This document shows, one piece after another, positions 1-8,562 of a stretch of DNA of 64,000 nucleotides (the stretch's first letter is position 1; the number at the start of each line of letters is the position of its first letter). The position numbers were made by a program, and so were the translations under genes. Below the pieces are notes generated by a model. It worked only from the letters and a program-made list of their open reading frames with translations, was not told the DNA's origin and searched no databases. Location: the NCBI RefSeq assembly GCF_006715635.1, contig NZ_VFNP01000002.1:62001-126000 (forward strand), in the 5' to 3' direction. Origin of the DNA: Streptomyces sp. SLBN-118. Its GTDB lineage: Bacteria > Actinomycetota > Actinomycetes > Streptomycetales > Streptomycetaceae.

Positions 1-131
1 ACGGCTTCCGCAGCCAGGAGCCTCGCATCACTCACCGCGAGATCATCCCGGACGCGATCCACCGCCCCTGAAAGCTCACTCAGCGTCATGGAACTGCCGA
101 CGCCAGCTACGAATACGCGACGCCTCAACAT
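1..131 (-). CDS. Partial N-terminus of an unidentified protein
   Basis: An open frame starts at the ATG complementary to 129-131 and runs off the left edge. It reads MLRRRVFVAGVGSS followed by an amphipathic acidic stretch (LSELSGAVDRVRDD). A second in-frame ATG lies at 87-89. No clear ribosome binding site is visible and too little is present to name a family. Confidence 0.3.
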   Translation of the reverse strand, partial: MLRRRVFVAGVGSSMTLSELSGAVDRVRDDLAVSDARLLAAEA

Positions 132-445
132 GCGGAGCTGGCCTGTGCGGCTCTCAGGGCATGATCCGCACGGCTGCGCCCGCAAGAGAGTTCGGCGCTC
201 CTGGGCCTGCGCGTCGACCGGGTTCAGGATCCGAGACGCTGACCGAGATCATTCTCGCGAACAGCACTGTGGCCTTGGGGGTTGGCATCGATCCTGTCCG
301 GTGGGCTACGTTGTGCGGCGATGACTACCGGGACGGCATTGCGCCACACACGGATTGGTGACCCGGCGCTCCTCTGAGCGCCGTACGGGCCGGTGCTGGC
401 CCGCTGTTGGATCGAGGATCTGGCGCTGCTGCGCGGGCTCCGCCT

Positions 446-487
446 CCTGTCGTGTTGATCACAGCTCGACACGTCAACCACGACAGG
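446..487. promoter_or_regulatory. Inverted repeat overlapping the ribosome binding site of the next gene
   Basis: CCTGTCGTG-TTGA (446-458) is mirrored by TCAA-C-CACGACAGG (474-487), so the arms pair over 13 bases with one bulge. The right arm runs into the AGGAGA ribosome binding site at 485-490. It could be a repressor operator or an mRNA hairpin hiding the start. The rest of 132-494 holds no gene I can support. Confidence 0.45.
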
Positions 488-494
488 AGAACTC

Positions 495-1229
495 ATGCCC
501 ACCAAGATGCTGCACATTCCCACCGCGGACGGCCAGGCCGACGCTTTTGCCGCCTTCCCCGACGGTGGTGAGCGGCACCCAGGGGTGCTGATGTACGCGG
601 ACGGCTTCGGCATCCGGCCCGTGCTGCGGGAGCTGGCCCGCGAACTGGCCGGGCACGGGTATTACGTGCTCGTCCCCAACCTCTTCTACCGGCACGGGCC
701 CGCACCGGTCATCGAACTTCCCGAGCACATCGGAGAAGAAGTCCGGCCCGCGGTCTTCGCCCAGCTGATGCCCTTGATCGAGGCACACACTGCCGAACGT
801 GTCCTGAGCGACGCCGACGCCTACATCAGGTTCCTCACGACCCAGCCCGAGGTCGGCGCCGGACCGGTCGCCGTGACCGGCTACTGCATAGGCGGCCTCC
901 TGGCGATGCGCACCGCCGCGGCCCACCCCGGCCAGGTGGCCGCTGTCGCCGGATTCCACGGTCCCGTGGGCGCCGACGGGCCAGACAGCCTCTCCAAGCT
1001 CACGGCCCAGGTCCACCTCGGCCACGCCGAAGGCGACATGACGCCCGAGGCCCTCGGCGAGCTCAACCAGGCCCTGGACGCCGCGGGGGTCGGCTACACC
1101 TCCGAGATCTATCCCGGCACCATCCACGGCTTCACCATGTCCGACACCGACGCCTTCAACCCCGCCGCGCTGCAGCGCCATTGGGACCGCCTGCTGCTCC
1201 TCCTCGACCGCACCCTGGCCAACAGCTGA
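495..1229 (+). CDS. Dienelactone hydrolase family protein
   Basis: A 244-residue alpha/beta hydrolase. Dienelactone hydrolases are cytosolic enzymes that open lactone or ester bonds using a Cys/Ser-Asp-His triad. Visible here are the nucleophile elbow GYCIGG (Cys near residue 132), an acidic strand GHAEGDMTP, and the late histidine in IHGFTM. Length is normal for the family. The ATG is chosen because AGGAG precedes it at correct spacing. It stands alone, with an inverted repeat over its ribosome binding site. The natural substrate is unknown; many bacterial members are not involved in chloroaromatic degradation. Confidence 0.88.
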   Translation: MPTKMLHIPTADGQADAFAAFPDGGERHPGVLMYADGFGIRPVLRELARELAGHGYYVLVPNLFYRHGPAPVIELPEHIGEEVRPAVFAQLMPLIEAHTAERVLSDADAYIRFLTTQPEVGAGPVAVTGYCIGGLLAMRTAAAHPGQVAAVAGFHGPVGADGPDSLSKLTAQVHLGHAEGDMTPEALGELNQALDAAGVGYTSEIYPGTIHGFTMSDTDAFNPAALQRHWDRLLLLLDRTLANS

Positions 1230-1536
1230 GGCTCCAGCTCGGAAACCAAACCGGCAGTACATGGCTCCGGAGTCCTAGCGATGTTTTGAAGCCGGTGTGA
1301 GGGCGGGCGCAGCCTTCCCTTACCGATTGGGACGCTACGCTACCGCGACCTACTTTGGGGTGGTGTCTGAGCTAGGACTCCCGGGCCGTACAGGGGTTCT
1401 CGGTGAACCCGTCGTCGGCCTCGCGGTAGCCGCGCGCATCAACGTGGAGCCCTCGGCCAAGCCGCCTCGTCAGCCACTGCGGGCTGCTCGGCGTGCCCGG
1501 GCGTACTGCTAAAGCCATAGGGCGGCCCACTGCCAG

Positions 1537-2352
1537 TTGCCGGACGAGCTGCATGAGATGGCCCTCTACTATCGGGCCAAAGCCCACCGTGATCTTGGCC
1601 GCTCCGAAGACTCGCGGCACGGAATGCAGTACGTCGCCGACCGTGGTGGCCGCCTCGCGCCCGCCGCCCCCCGGCGGGGCCTGGCACACCTGGCCCGCCT
1701 CGCAGGCGACTTCCCCGCCGCCCTCGCCACCGCCGACACGCTCGGCTGGGACGGCCGCCAACCTCGCGTCCGCGGACACATCTGGTGGCCGCACGGTGAC
1801 ATGCATCAAGCAGCCGCTGCGTATGAAACCGCTCGCACCGAAGCCGAGGAGCACGGCATCGCCGGCGAACGCGCCACCAGCCAGGCCCAACGCGCCTTCG
1901 CCCTCGCCTTCATGAGCCCCGACCAAGCCGCCGACGAAATCGAGCTGGCCGAACAACTCCTGACCGGGCTCGTCCTGCGCGTGACCAGCGCGACCGTCCG
2001 CATCGCCGCGCTCATCCGCGACGCCGGCACCACCCAGGACACCGAAAACCGCGCCGAGCTGCTGCGCACCGAGATCGGCCTCGCCGGCGTCACAATCGCC
2101 GAGCCCATCCTCGAACTCGCCCTGTGCTTCCACCACGCCGTCGTCGGCGCCGACGATGATGTGACCGCCGCGATCTCCCGGCTGCGCGACCTCACCCGCA
2201 GCGGCGACTACGCCGACATCGCCCACTTCATGGCCGACCTTCCTCACGACAGCCCCTCACCAGCACAGTGGCTCAACGGAGAACAGGCCACCCGCCAGCG
2301 GTGGCGGGACCTGGTCGCCGCCCGGCGCGATCACCTGCGCACCGCGGAGTGA
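1537..2352 (+). pseudogene. C-terminal remnant of a TPR regulator-like protein
   Basis: The open frame (TTG at 1537; in-frame stop at 1510) encodes about 271 residues of helical repeat sequence such as RAFALAFMSPDQAADEIELA and ending in WLNGEQATRQRWRDLV. It resembles the C-terminal half of large actinobacterial TPR proteins that usually start with an HTH and a P-loop NTPase. No N-terminal domains precede it and no convincing ribosome binding site is present, so I read it as a 5'-truncated gene. 1230-1536 holds no recognisable gene. A strong hairpin follows the stop. Confidence 0.6.
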
Positions 2353-2355
2353 CGC

Positions 2356-2389
2356 ACTGCGGCCCCTCCTGATCCGGCGGGGCCGCAGT
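2356..2389. terminator. Bidirectional hairpin terminator
   Basis: ACTGCGGCCCC (2356-2366) pairs perfectly with GGGGCCGCAGT (2379-2389) around a 12-base loop. It sits between the convergent TPR remnant and the PIN-domain gene. Confidence 0.75.
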
Positions 2390-2404
2390 CGTCTGCTGCT
2401 GTGA

Positions 2405-2785
2405 TCAGGGGGTGAGGTCCAGTACGCGGACCGGCTCCCCTGCCCACCGGTGCGGGGCGGTGGTGGCGATGATCGCTCCGTCGGGACGGTCCGGGGTGGG
2501 CTGCGCCGCATACTGGCTGTGCGCCGCGGCCCAGGTCTCCTGCCTCGCGACGGCCAGGGCGGCAGCCAGGTCCAGATCGAGGACGGTGATGCCGGGCAGG
2601 GAGGCCAGATGCTCGGCCGTGCCGGGCCGGGCGCGATCGGCTTCGACTAACGCACACGCCGGGGCGTACAGGAACCAGTCCGCTTCGGCGTGGGCGCGGT
2701 GGATCAAGCGGGAGGCGAGGACGTTGCCCTGGCCGGCCGCGGCCATCGCGGTGTCGTCCAGGACGATGTGCACGGCGTCGCTCAC
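2405..2785 (-). CDS. PIN-domain toxin-like protein
   Basis: A 126-residue protein with PIN-nuclease features: an early Asp pair in VLDDTAM, a Glu in ALVEADRA, and a late Asp in DGAIIATTA. PIN toxins of VapC type are Mg2+-dependent RNases. The GTG start overlaps the stop of the upstream RHH-like gene (GTGA), so the two are translationally coupled, the usual antitoxin-first order. The sequence is divergent and short of a textbook VapC, so targeting and toxicity are inference. Confidence 0.65.
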   Translation of the reverse strand: MSDAVHIVLDDTAMAAAGQGNVLASRLIHRAHAEADWFLYAPACALVEADRARPGTAEHLASLPGITVLDLDLAAALAVARQETWAAAHSQYAAQPTPDRPDGAIIATTAPHRWAGEPVRVLDLTP

Positions 2786-3039
2786 CGGCCGGTCACCTGA
2801 GCCAGGCGCCGGTCCAGCTCGCTGTCCAGGTCCCGCTCCTCGGCGGCGGTCGGCGCGTAGCCGTTCCACTCCTTCAACGCGGCCAGGGCCTTCTCGGCCC
2901 GCTCGGCACGCTCCTCCGGCGTCAGAAGCGTCTCGGCGAGACGGGCGAGATACGCGCGCAGCGACAGACCCTCAGCGGCCGCGATCGCGGCCAGCCGGTC
3001 CTTGGCTTCCTCGGGGATACGGACGTTGGCATCGGACAT
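2782..3039 (-). CDS. Ribbon-helix-helix antitoxin-like protein
   Basis: An 85-residue protein beginning MSDANVRIPEEAKDRL, matching the beta strand plus helices of RHH/VapB-type antitoxins (about residues 4-45). The C-terminal half is charged and would wrap the partner PIN protein. The ATG at 3039 is preceded by AAAGGAG. Its promoter region holds a perfect 24-bp palindrome, as expected for RHH autorepression. It overlaps the PIN gene by four bases. Confidence 0.65.
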   Translation of the reverse strand: MSDANVRIPEEAKDRLAAIAAAEGLSLRAYLARLAETLLTPEERAERAEKALAALKEWNGYAPTAAEERDLDSELDRRLAQVTGR

Positions 3040-3064
3040 CGTCGTGCTCCTTTCCATCCCGCCA

Positions 3065-3088
3065 GGGTACGGGTACGTACCCGTACCC
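3065..3088. promoter_or_regulatory. Perfect 24-bp palindromic operator
   Basis: The sequence is (GGGTAC)2 followed by (GTACCC)2, a perfect dyad of two tandem hexamers per arm, ending 26 bases upstream of the RHH start. RHH dimers bind tandem short repeats, so this is the likely autoregulatory site. Confidence 0.7.
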
Positions 3089-3509
3089 GTCACGTGCAAT
3101 CCATTTTCAGTCACGACCCTGCTGCGGCCGAATCCGGTGCAATGCTGTGCCGACGGTGATCCTCTAGCCCCCGGCGGAGCCCCCACCTGGACGCGCCGTC
3201 CATCCCGGCCTCCCCACGGGAGGGCCGACGTCTGCCCGCATTACACGCTCCGGCCGTTCCTCGAGCGCGGCGCCATCGGGGCTTGTTGAACTCGACGTCA
3301 ACGTTGATCCGTCCGGCGACGGAGGCGCCAGTGAGCCGAACGTGTCCGTGTGCGCGCATCTCTGGCGCCCACAAGCCGGCCCCGTTCGCGCCTGGTTGAG
3401 CTGCAGCACCGACTCGGTCGTGCGGCGCCGTGAACTCCGCCGGCTTCCTGAAAGCGCCCCAGAGATCTGCCCCCGCCGAGCCGCACACCGACCCGCATAC
3501 GGCAGTCCG
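3089..3509. other. Gene-free stretch with a small hairpin
   Basis: No supportable gene. An imperfect hairpin, CGGCCTCCC then ACGGGAGGG, lies at 3206-3226; a near copy occurs at 58641-58660. Confidence 0.4.
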
Positions 3510-3750
3510 TCATTCGCAGCACCCCGCGACCCTGTTGGTCGTGGCAGCCGGTGCATCCAGCGAGGCGTGCACGGTCTGGTCGTCCATCACGATCGCGGAC
3601 GGATCCTCGTGCCGCTCCCGCGACTCTCGCGCGACCCGGGCCTGGTACAGGATCGCGTTGACGATCTCCCGCAGCTCGTACCGGCCCTGATGCCCGCTGA
3701 CCGACGGATGCAAGCCCTCAATCCGGACAACGGCACCCACCACTCCCAGA
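3510..3750 (-). pseudogene. IS5-type transposase remnant
   Basis: The minus frame contains LREIVNAILYQ joined directly to SAIVMDDQTVHAS and APAATT. Both are recognisable IS5-family DDE transposase segments that normally lie well apart, so the middle has been deleted. The frame stops soon after. No terminal repeats are evident. Confidence 0.6.
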
Positions 3751-3927
3751 GCACTCTCCGACATCGGCCTAGTCAGCCAAGGCATCCACGTTCTGTCCCA
3801 GCTCCTCGGGGGCGTGAGCGTGCCGCGTGCACGCATCCTCCGGCGTAAGGCAGCCGCACGGTCCGCCGCCGCGCCCAGGGCATGACGCACTCGGACGTCG
3901 CGGCCATGAGCCCTTCTTGCCGAGGCG

Positions 3928-5489
3928 TCAGCGACCGGCGTCGGAGACGAAAGGCGGCTCCGTTGCGTCCGCGTCCCTGGAGGGGGGAGCGTCCTGGACC
4001 TCCCGGTGCTCTTCGGCCACGTCCCCGGTGTCGGGGAAGAAACGCAATTCCTCGACGCGACCCAGCTGGACGAGGAGGTGGGCCAGCCGGAAGTCCCCGT
4101 GCAGGTCGTTCTTCAGTGCCGCGCGCAGCTCATCGAAATGGCCCAGTTCCGCCAGTACGCGAGCCATCTGCTGGTCGCTTGATTCCCGGGCGCCGGGAAC
4201 TCGGGCGGCAGCCCGTCGGACGGCGACGGCATCGTCGATGCGGTCCTCATCGAGGAGCAGCTTGACGAGTCTGTCGGGGCTGTGGGGGTGGGCCTGGAGG
4301 AGGGTGATGGCCTCGTCCACCTGTCGCTGCTCGGCCAGGAGATCGACCAGCCGGAAAACGGCGTAGACGTCGTCGGCGTCGGCGCGCGCCCGCAGCTGGT
4401 CGATCCGGCCATGCTCGGCAAGCATCTCGGCCAGCCGGTAGGCAGGCGCGTGGTCGTCGGGCCGCGCCTCGGTGCGGGCGACCCATACGGCGATGGCGTC
4501 GTCGATACGGCCCTGGTCGGTGAACAAACGGGTCAGTCTGTAAGCAGCGAGATCGGATTCGCCGACGAGAGCGCGCAATTGGTCGATACTGCCACGCTCG
4601 GCGAGCAGATCGATGAACGCGGACACCTCGCGGTCACTGCGCGGATTCTCCAGCTGACGGGCGAGTGCGACGGCGGCGTACGTGTCACCGTTGTCGACAA
4701 GGACCCGCAAGTCTCCCGTACTGCGCTCCTGGAGCAGAAAGATCAGGCAGTCGCGGGCGTAACTGTCCCCGGCGTCGGCCCGGGCCCGCAACTCCTCCAC
4801 ACAGTCCTGCTCCGCCAGCATGCGGGCCAGGGCATCACAGGCCGCTTCCCGGGCGTCGTCACTGTCGCCGGCGTCGGCACGCCTCCGCAGCTCGTCGAGA
4901 CGGCCGTGTTCCAGCAGCAGGAAAGCCAGTCGATCGGCGGCGTCGCTGTCGCCGGCGTCGGCACGGGCCCGTTGGATGTCGAGAGCCTCCTCCACCCGGC
5001 CGCGGTCGATCAGCAGGCCGACGAGAAGGCCGAGAAGAAAACCTGCGTCGGGAGATGTGTGGACCGCATCGAAACGTGCCTCTACCGCGACGGCATCGTC
5101 GAAGCGTCCAGCGTCGACCAGCGCGCTCACCAACTTCCCGGCGGCGTAATAGTTTCCGGCCTCGGCGCGGGCCTCTAGTACGTCGAGGCGGCCCTGCGCC
5201 GCCAGCGTGCTGTGCAGCAACTGGGAGACGATGTGTGAGTCGCTGGTGTCAGCAAGATCGCGCAGTTCATCGATCCGACCCTGCGCTGCCAGCAGACGCG
5301 CCAGATGCTCGGCCGCACAACTGTCGCCCGCGTCGGCCGGGCCCGCAACTCATCACTGCGGCCCAGCTTTGCCAGCAATTCACCCAGCCTGTACGCCACG
5401 CGTCTGTCGCCCGCGTCGAAGCGCGCCCGTAGTGCCCTGATCTCACGCTTGACGGAACGGCGCTCGCTGAAACGGCCATAGTTCACCAT
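3928..5489 (-). pseudogene. Tandem helical-repeat protein, frameshifted
   Basis: Restoring one base gives a 520-residue protein built almost entirely of roughly 28-residue units of the type GRxDELRARADAGDxxAAxRLAxLLAEQ, interspersed with longer units; the tail is acidic and proline-rich. This looks like a TPR/Sel1-like alpha solenoid for protein-protein contacts. The frame breaks near 5338, where GTCGGCCGGGCCCGC replaces the GTCGGCCCGGGCCCGC seen in a sister repeat at about 4773: one C is missing. The start at 5489 (MVNYGRF) lacks a strong ribosome binding site. The indel could be real or an assembly error. Confidence 0.65.
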
Positions 5490-5618
5490 TGACACTATGA
5501 CGTCACCTACCCCCGGCCACAAGGGCGACAATGTAGGCCGCTGTTGGGCCGCCTCTCACGCTCCGCGTTGCCGGCGAGGGGCACGGCGGTCACGACGCCG
5601 TGGGTCCCCGTTCGGATG

Positions 5619-6130
5619 TCAGTAGCGCTCGACCGTAGTTGCCCCGTTGTCTGCGGAATCGGGGTAGAGGGTGTGCTTCAGATCTCGCCGGACCTCAGGC
5701 GCTTGAGAGGGCGAGGGAGGTAAGGAAAGGTGGCGGGTTTCGCGTCGGCCGAGGCCGTGGATGGCGACGAGCGCGACGACGAACCTCGCCATCGCGGCGT
5801 CGGACCGGTCGAGCAGACGCGGAGCCGGTCGGTAGGGATGTGGACAGGCAGGCGCTCGACGGTCGGCAGTGAGAGTTTGCGGGTGGGGTCGCGGAAAAAG
5901 CTCACAGAACGACCTCTGAGCGTACTTCCGACGGTCGGCGCCCATCGGCCGCCCAGCCATCGCCCGAAACCAGGCTCCCCGATGCTGCACACGATGTCCG
6001 TGGCACCGTGACGTTGCCGCCATCCGGCCGCCCCGTCCACCGAAGTTGCCCATTACGTCTGTCTCCGGGCGAGCCGCCGACCGACGGCACGGGGCCGCTG
6101 CAAGCCCACGCCGTAGGCTTGCCGGGGAAG
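5619..6130 (-). pseudogene. Decayed integrase-like fragment
   Basis: One minus frame reads AAMARFVVALVAIHGLGRRE and a neighbouring frame reads DPTRKLSLPTVERLPVHIP, as if one gene has been split by indels. The pattern recalls tyrosine recombinase catalytic domains, but no complete R-H-R-Y set is visible. The assignment is weak. Confidence 0.3.
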
Positions 6131-6149
6131 CAGCTACGCTCCTGATAGC

Positions 6150-6460
6150 GCACCTCCACGCCACATCAGAGGCTCCGGCCGGACAGGGGCTTGGTCGCGG
6201 GCGTAAAGGTAGGTGAGGTGGGGCAGGGCGTAGAGAGCGGCGTGTGCGGACGCCTCGCCAGCCGGTGAGACAACCGCGCCAGTGAGACAACCGCGCCCGC
6301 GTCGATGAGCAGCTCCAGTTCCCGCAGCGCCCGGTCCCGACCGTAGCCCGAAACTGTCGCGGCTTCCTCCAGGGTGAATCCCGTACCGGGGCAGCATCGT
6401 CAACCGGAGCAGCGCGGCACGCTGCGGCTGGGCCAGTTGCCCCGGTCACCAGAAGAGAGC
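6150..6460 (-). pseudogene. Remnant of a large NB-ARC/TPR-type regulator
   Basis: Segments QLAQPQRAALLRLTMLPRYG and LEEAATVSGYGRDRALREL occur in adjacent frames. They match the winged-helix part of STAND/SARP-type regulators. At least one indel disrupts the frame. Confidence 0.35.
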
Positions 6461-6757
6461 CCAGGATGATGGCATGGTGCATTCTCAGCCCGACACCGAC
6501 GGCGTAATACCCCAGCATGACCAGCGCGAACGAAGCCGCAGTGCCGCTGACCGGCAGATCGACCTGCGCGCCCGCGTTGCGTCAACCGGTTTGCGCGGCA
6601 AACTTCATGCAGGAGAACTGAGCTTCCACGCGTCGTCCCGCGTGGCGCGCCGGTGCGGGATGCTCGCTTCCCGGGATCAGCATGGTCACGCCACCCCTCG
6701 ACGGCCCTGAGCCGACCGCCCGTCCTCTGCTGTCCATCCCTGATCTTCGCAGGGAAT

Positions 6758-6775
6758 CCCGGCCTTCAGGCCGGG
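6758..6775. repeat. Left-end subterminal hairpin of the IS605-type element
   Basis: A 7-bp stem (CCCGGCC/GGCCGGG) with a TTCA loop lies outside the tnpA stop codon, in the position of the TnpA-recognised hairpin of this family. Confidence 0.6.
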
Positions 6776-6840
6776 AGGGAATGCGATCCCTGGCCCGGAG
6801 GCGCGAAGGGCCGGAGTTCCCTCCGGCTCCGTGGTGACGG

Positions 6841-7269
6841 TCAGGCGGGCCGCTTCTGGTTCTCGATGTAGTCCTTCACCACCTGGAGTGGTGCGCCGCC
6901 GCATGATCCGGCGAAGTAGGACGGTGCCCAGAGGTGGCCGTGCATGATTGCCCGGTTCATCGTGCCGGTGTATTCCTGTCGCAGGTACCGGGAAGAGACG
7001 CCCTTGAGGCTGTTGACCAGCTTCGACAGGGCGACCTTGGGCGGGTAGTGCACCAAGAGGTGGACGTGATCGCCCTCGCCATTGAACTCACGTAGGTCGG
7101 CTTCGAAGCCTGTGCACACGTCGCGCATGATCTCCTCGCAACGGGTCAGCATCTCGTCGGTGAAGACGCCGTGCCGGTATTTGGTGACGAAGACCAGATG
7201 GGCATGCAGGTGGTAGATGACGTGACGTCCTCGGCGAAGATCGGGGTTTGGTTCCCAGCGTGGTGACAT
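6841..7269 (-). CDS. tnpA: IS200/IS605-family transposase TnpA (Y1 HUH)
   Basis: A 142-residue single-strand transposase. The HUH metal-binding motif is H68-V-H70 and the catalytic tyrosine is Y134 in VKDYIENQ. Length is normal and the gene looks intact. TnpA dimers excise and insert the element as a single-strand circle, recognising the subterminal hairpins. It is divergent from tnpB, as in IS605; the two starts are about 50 bases apart. Confidence 0.93.
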   Translation of the reverse strand: MSPRWEPNPDLRRGRHVIYHLHAHLVFVTKYRHGVFTDEMLTRCEEIMRDVCTGFEADLREFNGEGDHVHLLVHYPPKVALSKLVNSLKGVSSRYLRQEYTGTMNRAIMHGHLWAPSYFAGSCGGAPLQVVKDYIENQKRPA

Positions 7270-7319
7270 AGACCAAGCGTAGTATGATCAAGTGGACTCG
7301 ACCGAAGGGGGTGGGCTGG

Positions 7320-8513
7320 ATGATCCGCGCGTACAAGTTCCTCCTGCGGCCCACCGTCCGCCAGGACCAGGCTCTTCGCGAGATGCTGCGCGATCACTGC
7401 TCGCTCTATAACGGCGCCTTGCAGGAACGCCGCAACGCCTACCGACACGCCTCGAAGACCACGGTCCGATACGGGCAGCAGTCCGCGCAGCTCAAGGAGA
7501 TCCGGGCATGCGATCCGGAATGTCAGGGCCGCTGGTCGTTCTCTTCCCAGCAGGCGACCCTGCGCCGGTTGGACAAGGCATTCGCCGCGTTCTTCCGCCG
7601 CATCAAGGCCGCAGACAAGCCCGGATACCCGCGCTTTCGTGGAGCGGCCCGCTTCGACACCGTGGACTTCCCCAAGGACGGCGACGGCTGCCGCTGGGAC
7701 TCCACTGCGCACGACCCCGTTACCCGCGTACGCCTCCAAGGTGTTGGGCACGTCAAGGTGCACCAGCACCGGCCCGTGGTCGGCACAGTCAAAACGATCA
7801 GCGTCAAGCGCGAAGGACGCCGCTGGTATGTGATCCTGACCGCCGAGCAGACCGTCCCCGAGCCGCTGCCGCGGACCGGCAGCGTGGTCGGCATCGACAT
7901 GGGCCTAGCCAACTTCCTCGCCGACTCAGGCGGCGGATTCGTGCCCAACCCGCGTCACGGGCAGAAGGCCGCCGCGAAACTCGGAGCAGCTCAACAGGCG
8001 CTCAGCCGGTGCAAGCGCGGCTCCAAACGTCGCGGCAAGGTCGTTGAGGAGGTTGCCCGGCTGCACCGCAAAGTGCGCCGTCAGCGGCTCGACCACGCAC
8101 ACAAGACCGCGCTTGACCTCGTGCGCGAACACGACTTCATCGCGCACGAAGACCTCAAGATCCGCAACATGAGCAAGGCCCCCGAGCCGCGTCCGAACGA
8201 GGACGGCACCTACGCCCCGAACGGAGCTGCGGCAAAGGCCGGGCTGAACCGCTCGATCGCCGATGCCGGATGGGGGGTGTTCCTCGCGGTCCTGAACGCC
8301 AAGGCAGAGTGCGCCGGACGGGAAGTGATGGCGGTGGACTCCCGCAACACCTCCCGGCGGTGCCCCGCATGCGGGCACACCGTCAAGGAGAACCGGCCCA
8401 CCCAGGAGAAGTTCCACTGCGTCTCATGCGGCCACAGCGCGCACGCGGACACAGTGGGAGCCACCAACGTTCTACGGGCCGGGCTGGCCCGACGCGACGC
8501 CAACCCGGCATAG
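7320..8513 (+). CDS. tnpB: RNA-guided endonuclease TnpB
   Basis: A 397-residue TnpB. The RuvC residues are present: D193 in GIDMGL, E277 in HEDLKI and D377 in ADTVGATN. A CPACG...CVSCG zinc finger lies between the last two. TnpB is the ancestor of Cas12 nucleases and cuts DNA guided by an omega-RNA from the element's right end. I chose the ATG at 7320 (MIRAYKFLLRP), preceded by GGGGGTGGG; an in-frame ATG at 7284 would add 12 residues. All catalytic motifs are intact. Confidence 0.93.
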   Translation: MIRAYKFLLRPTVRQDQALREMLRDHCSLYNGALQERRNAYRHASKTTVRYGQQSAQLKEIRACDPECQGRWSFSSQQATLRRLDKAFAAFFRRIKAADKPGYPRFRGAARFDTVDFPKDGDGCRWDSTAHDPVTRVRLQGVGHVKVHQHRPVVGTVKTISVKREGRRWYVILTAEQTVPEPLPRTGSVVGIDMGLANFLADSGGGFVPNPRHGQKAAAKLGAAQQALSRCKRGSKRRGKVVEEVARLHRKVRRQRLDHAHKTALDLVREHDFIAHEDLKIRNMSKAPEPRPNEDGTYAPNGAAAKAGLNRSIADAGWGVFLAVLNAKAECAGREVMAVDSRNTSRRCPACGHTVKENRPTQEKFHCVSCGHSAHADTVGATNVLRAGLARRDANPA

Positions 8514-8514
8514 C

Positions 8515-8548
8515 GAGAAGCCCCCCGTTTAGAGGGGGAGGAGTCACG
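8515..8548 (+). ncRNA. Putative 3' end of TnpB omega-RNA / right-end hairpin
   Basis: Immediately after the tnpB stop a C5/G5 hairpin (8521-8538) is followed by GAGGAGTCAC. In IS605 elements this region forms the scaffold end of the guide RNA, with the guide taken from flanking DNA. RNA extent is inferred by analogy only. Confidence 0.4.
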
Positions 8549-8562
8549 ACCAACGATGCCGC

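Larger units (their letters stand above)
6735..8548. mobile_element. IS200/IS605-type insertion sequence
   Basis: Divergent tnpA (minus) and tnpB (plus) are flanked by subterminal hairpins: CCCGGCC/GGCCGGG at 6758-6775 and CCCCC/GGGGG at 8521-8538, the latter just after tnpB. Hairpin ends without inverted repeats or target duplications are typical of single-strand HUH transposition. The exact ends are estimates. The right end would carry the 3' part of the TnpB guide RNA. Confidence 0.8.
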
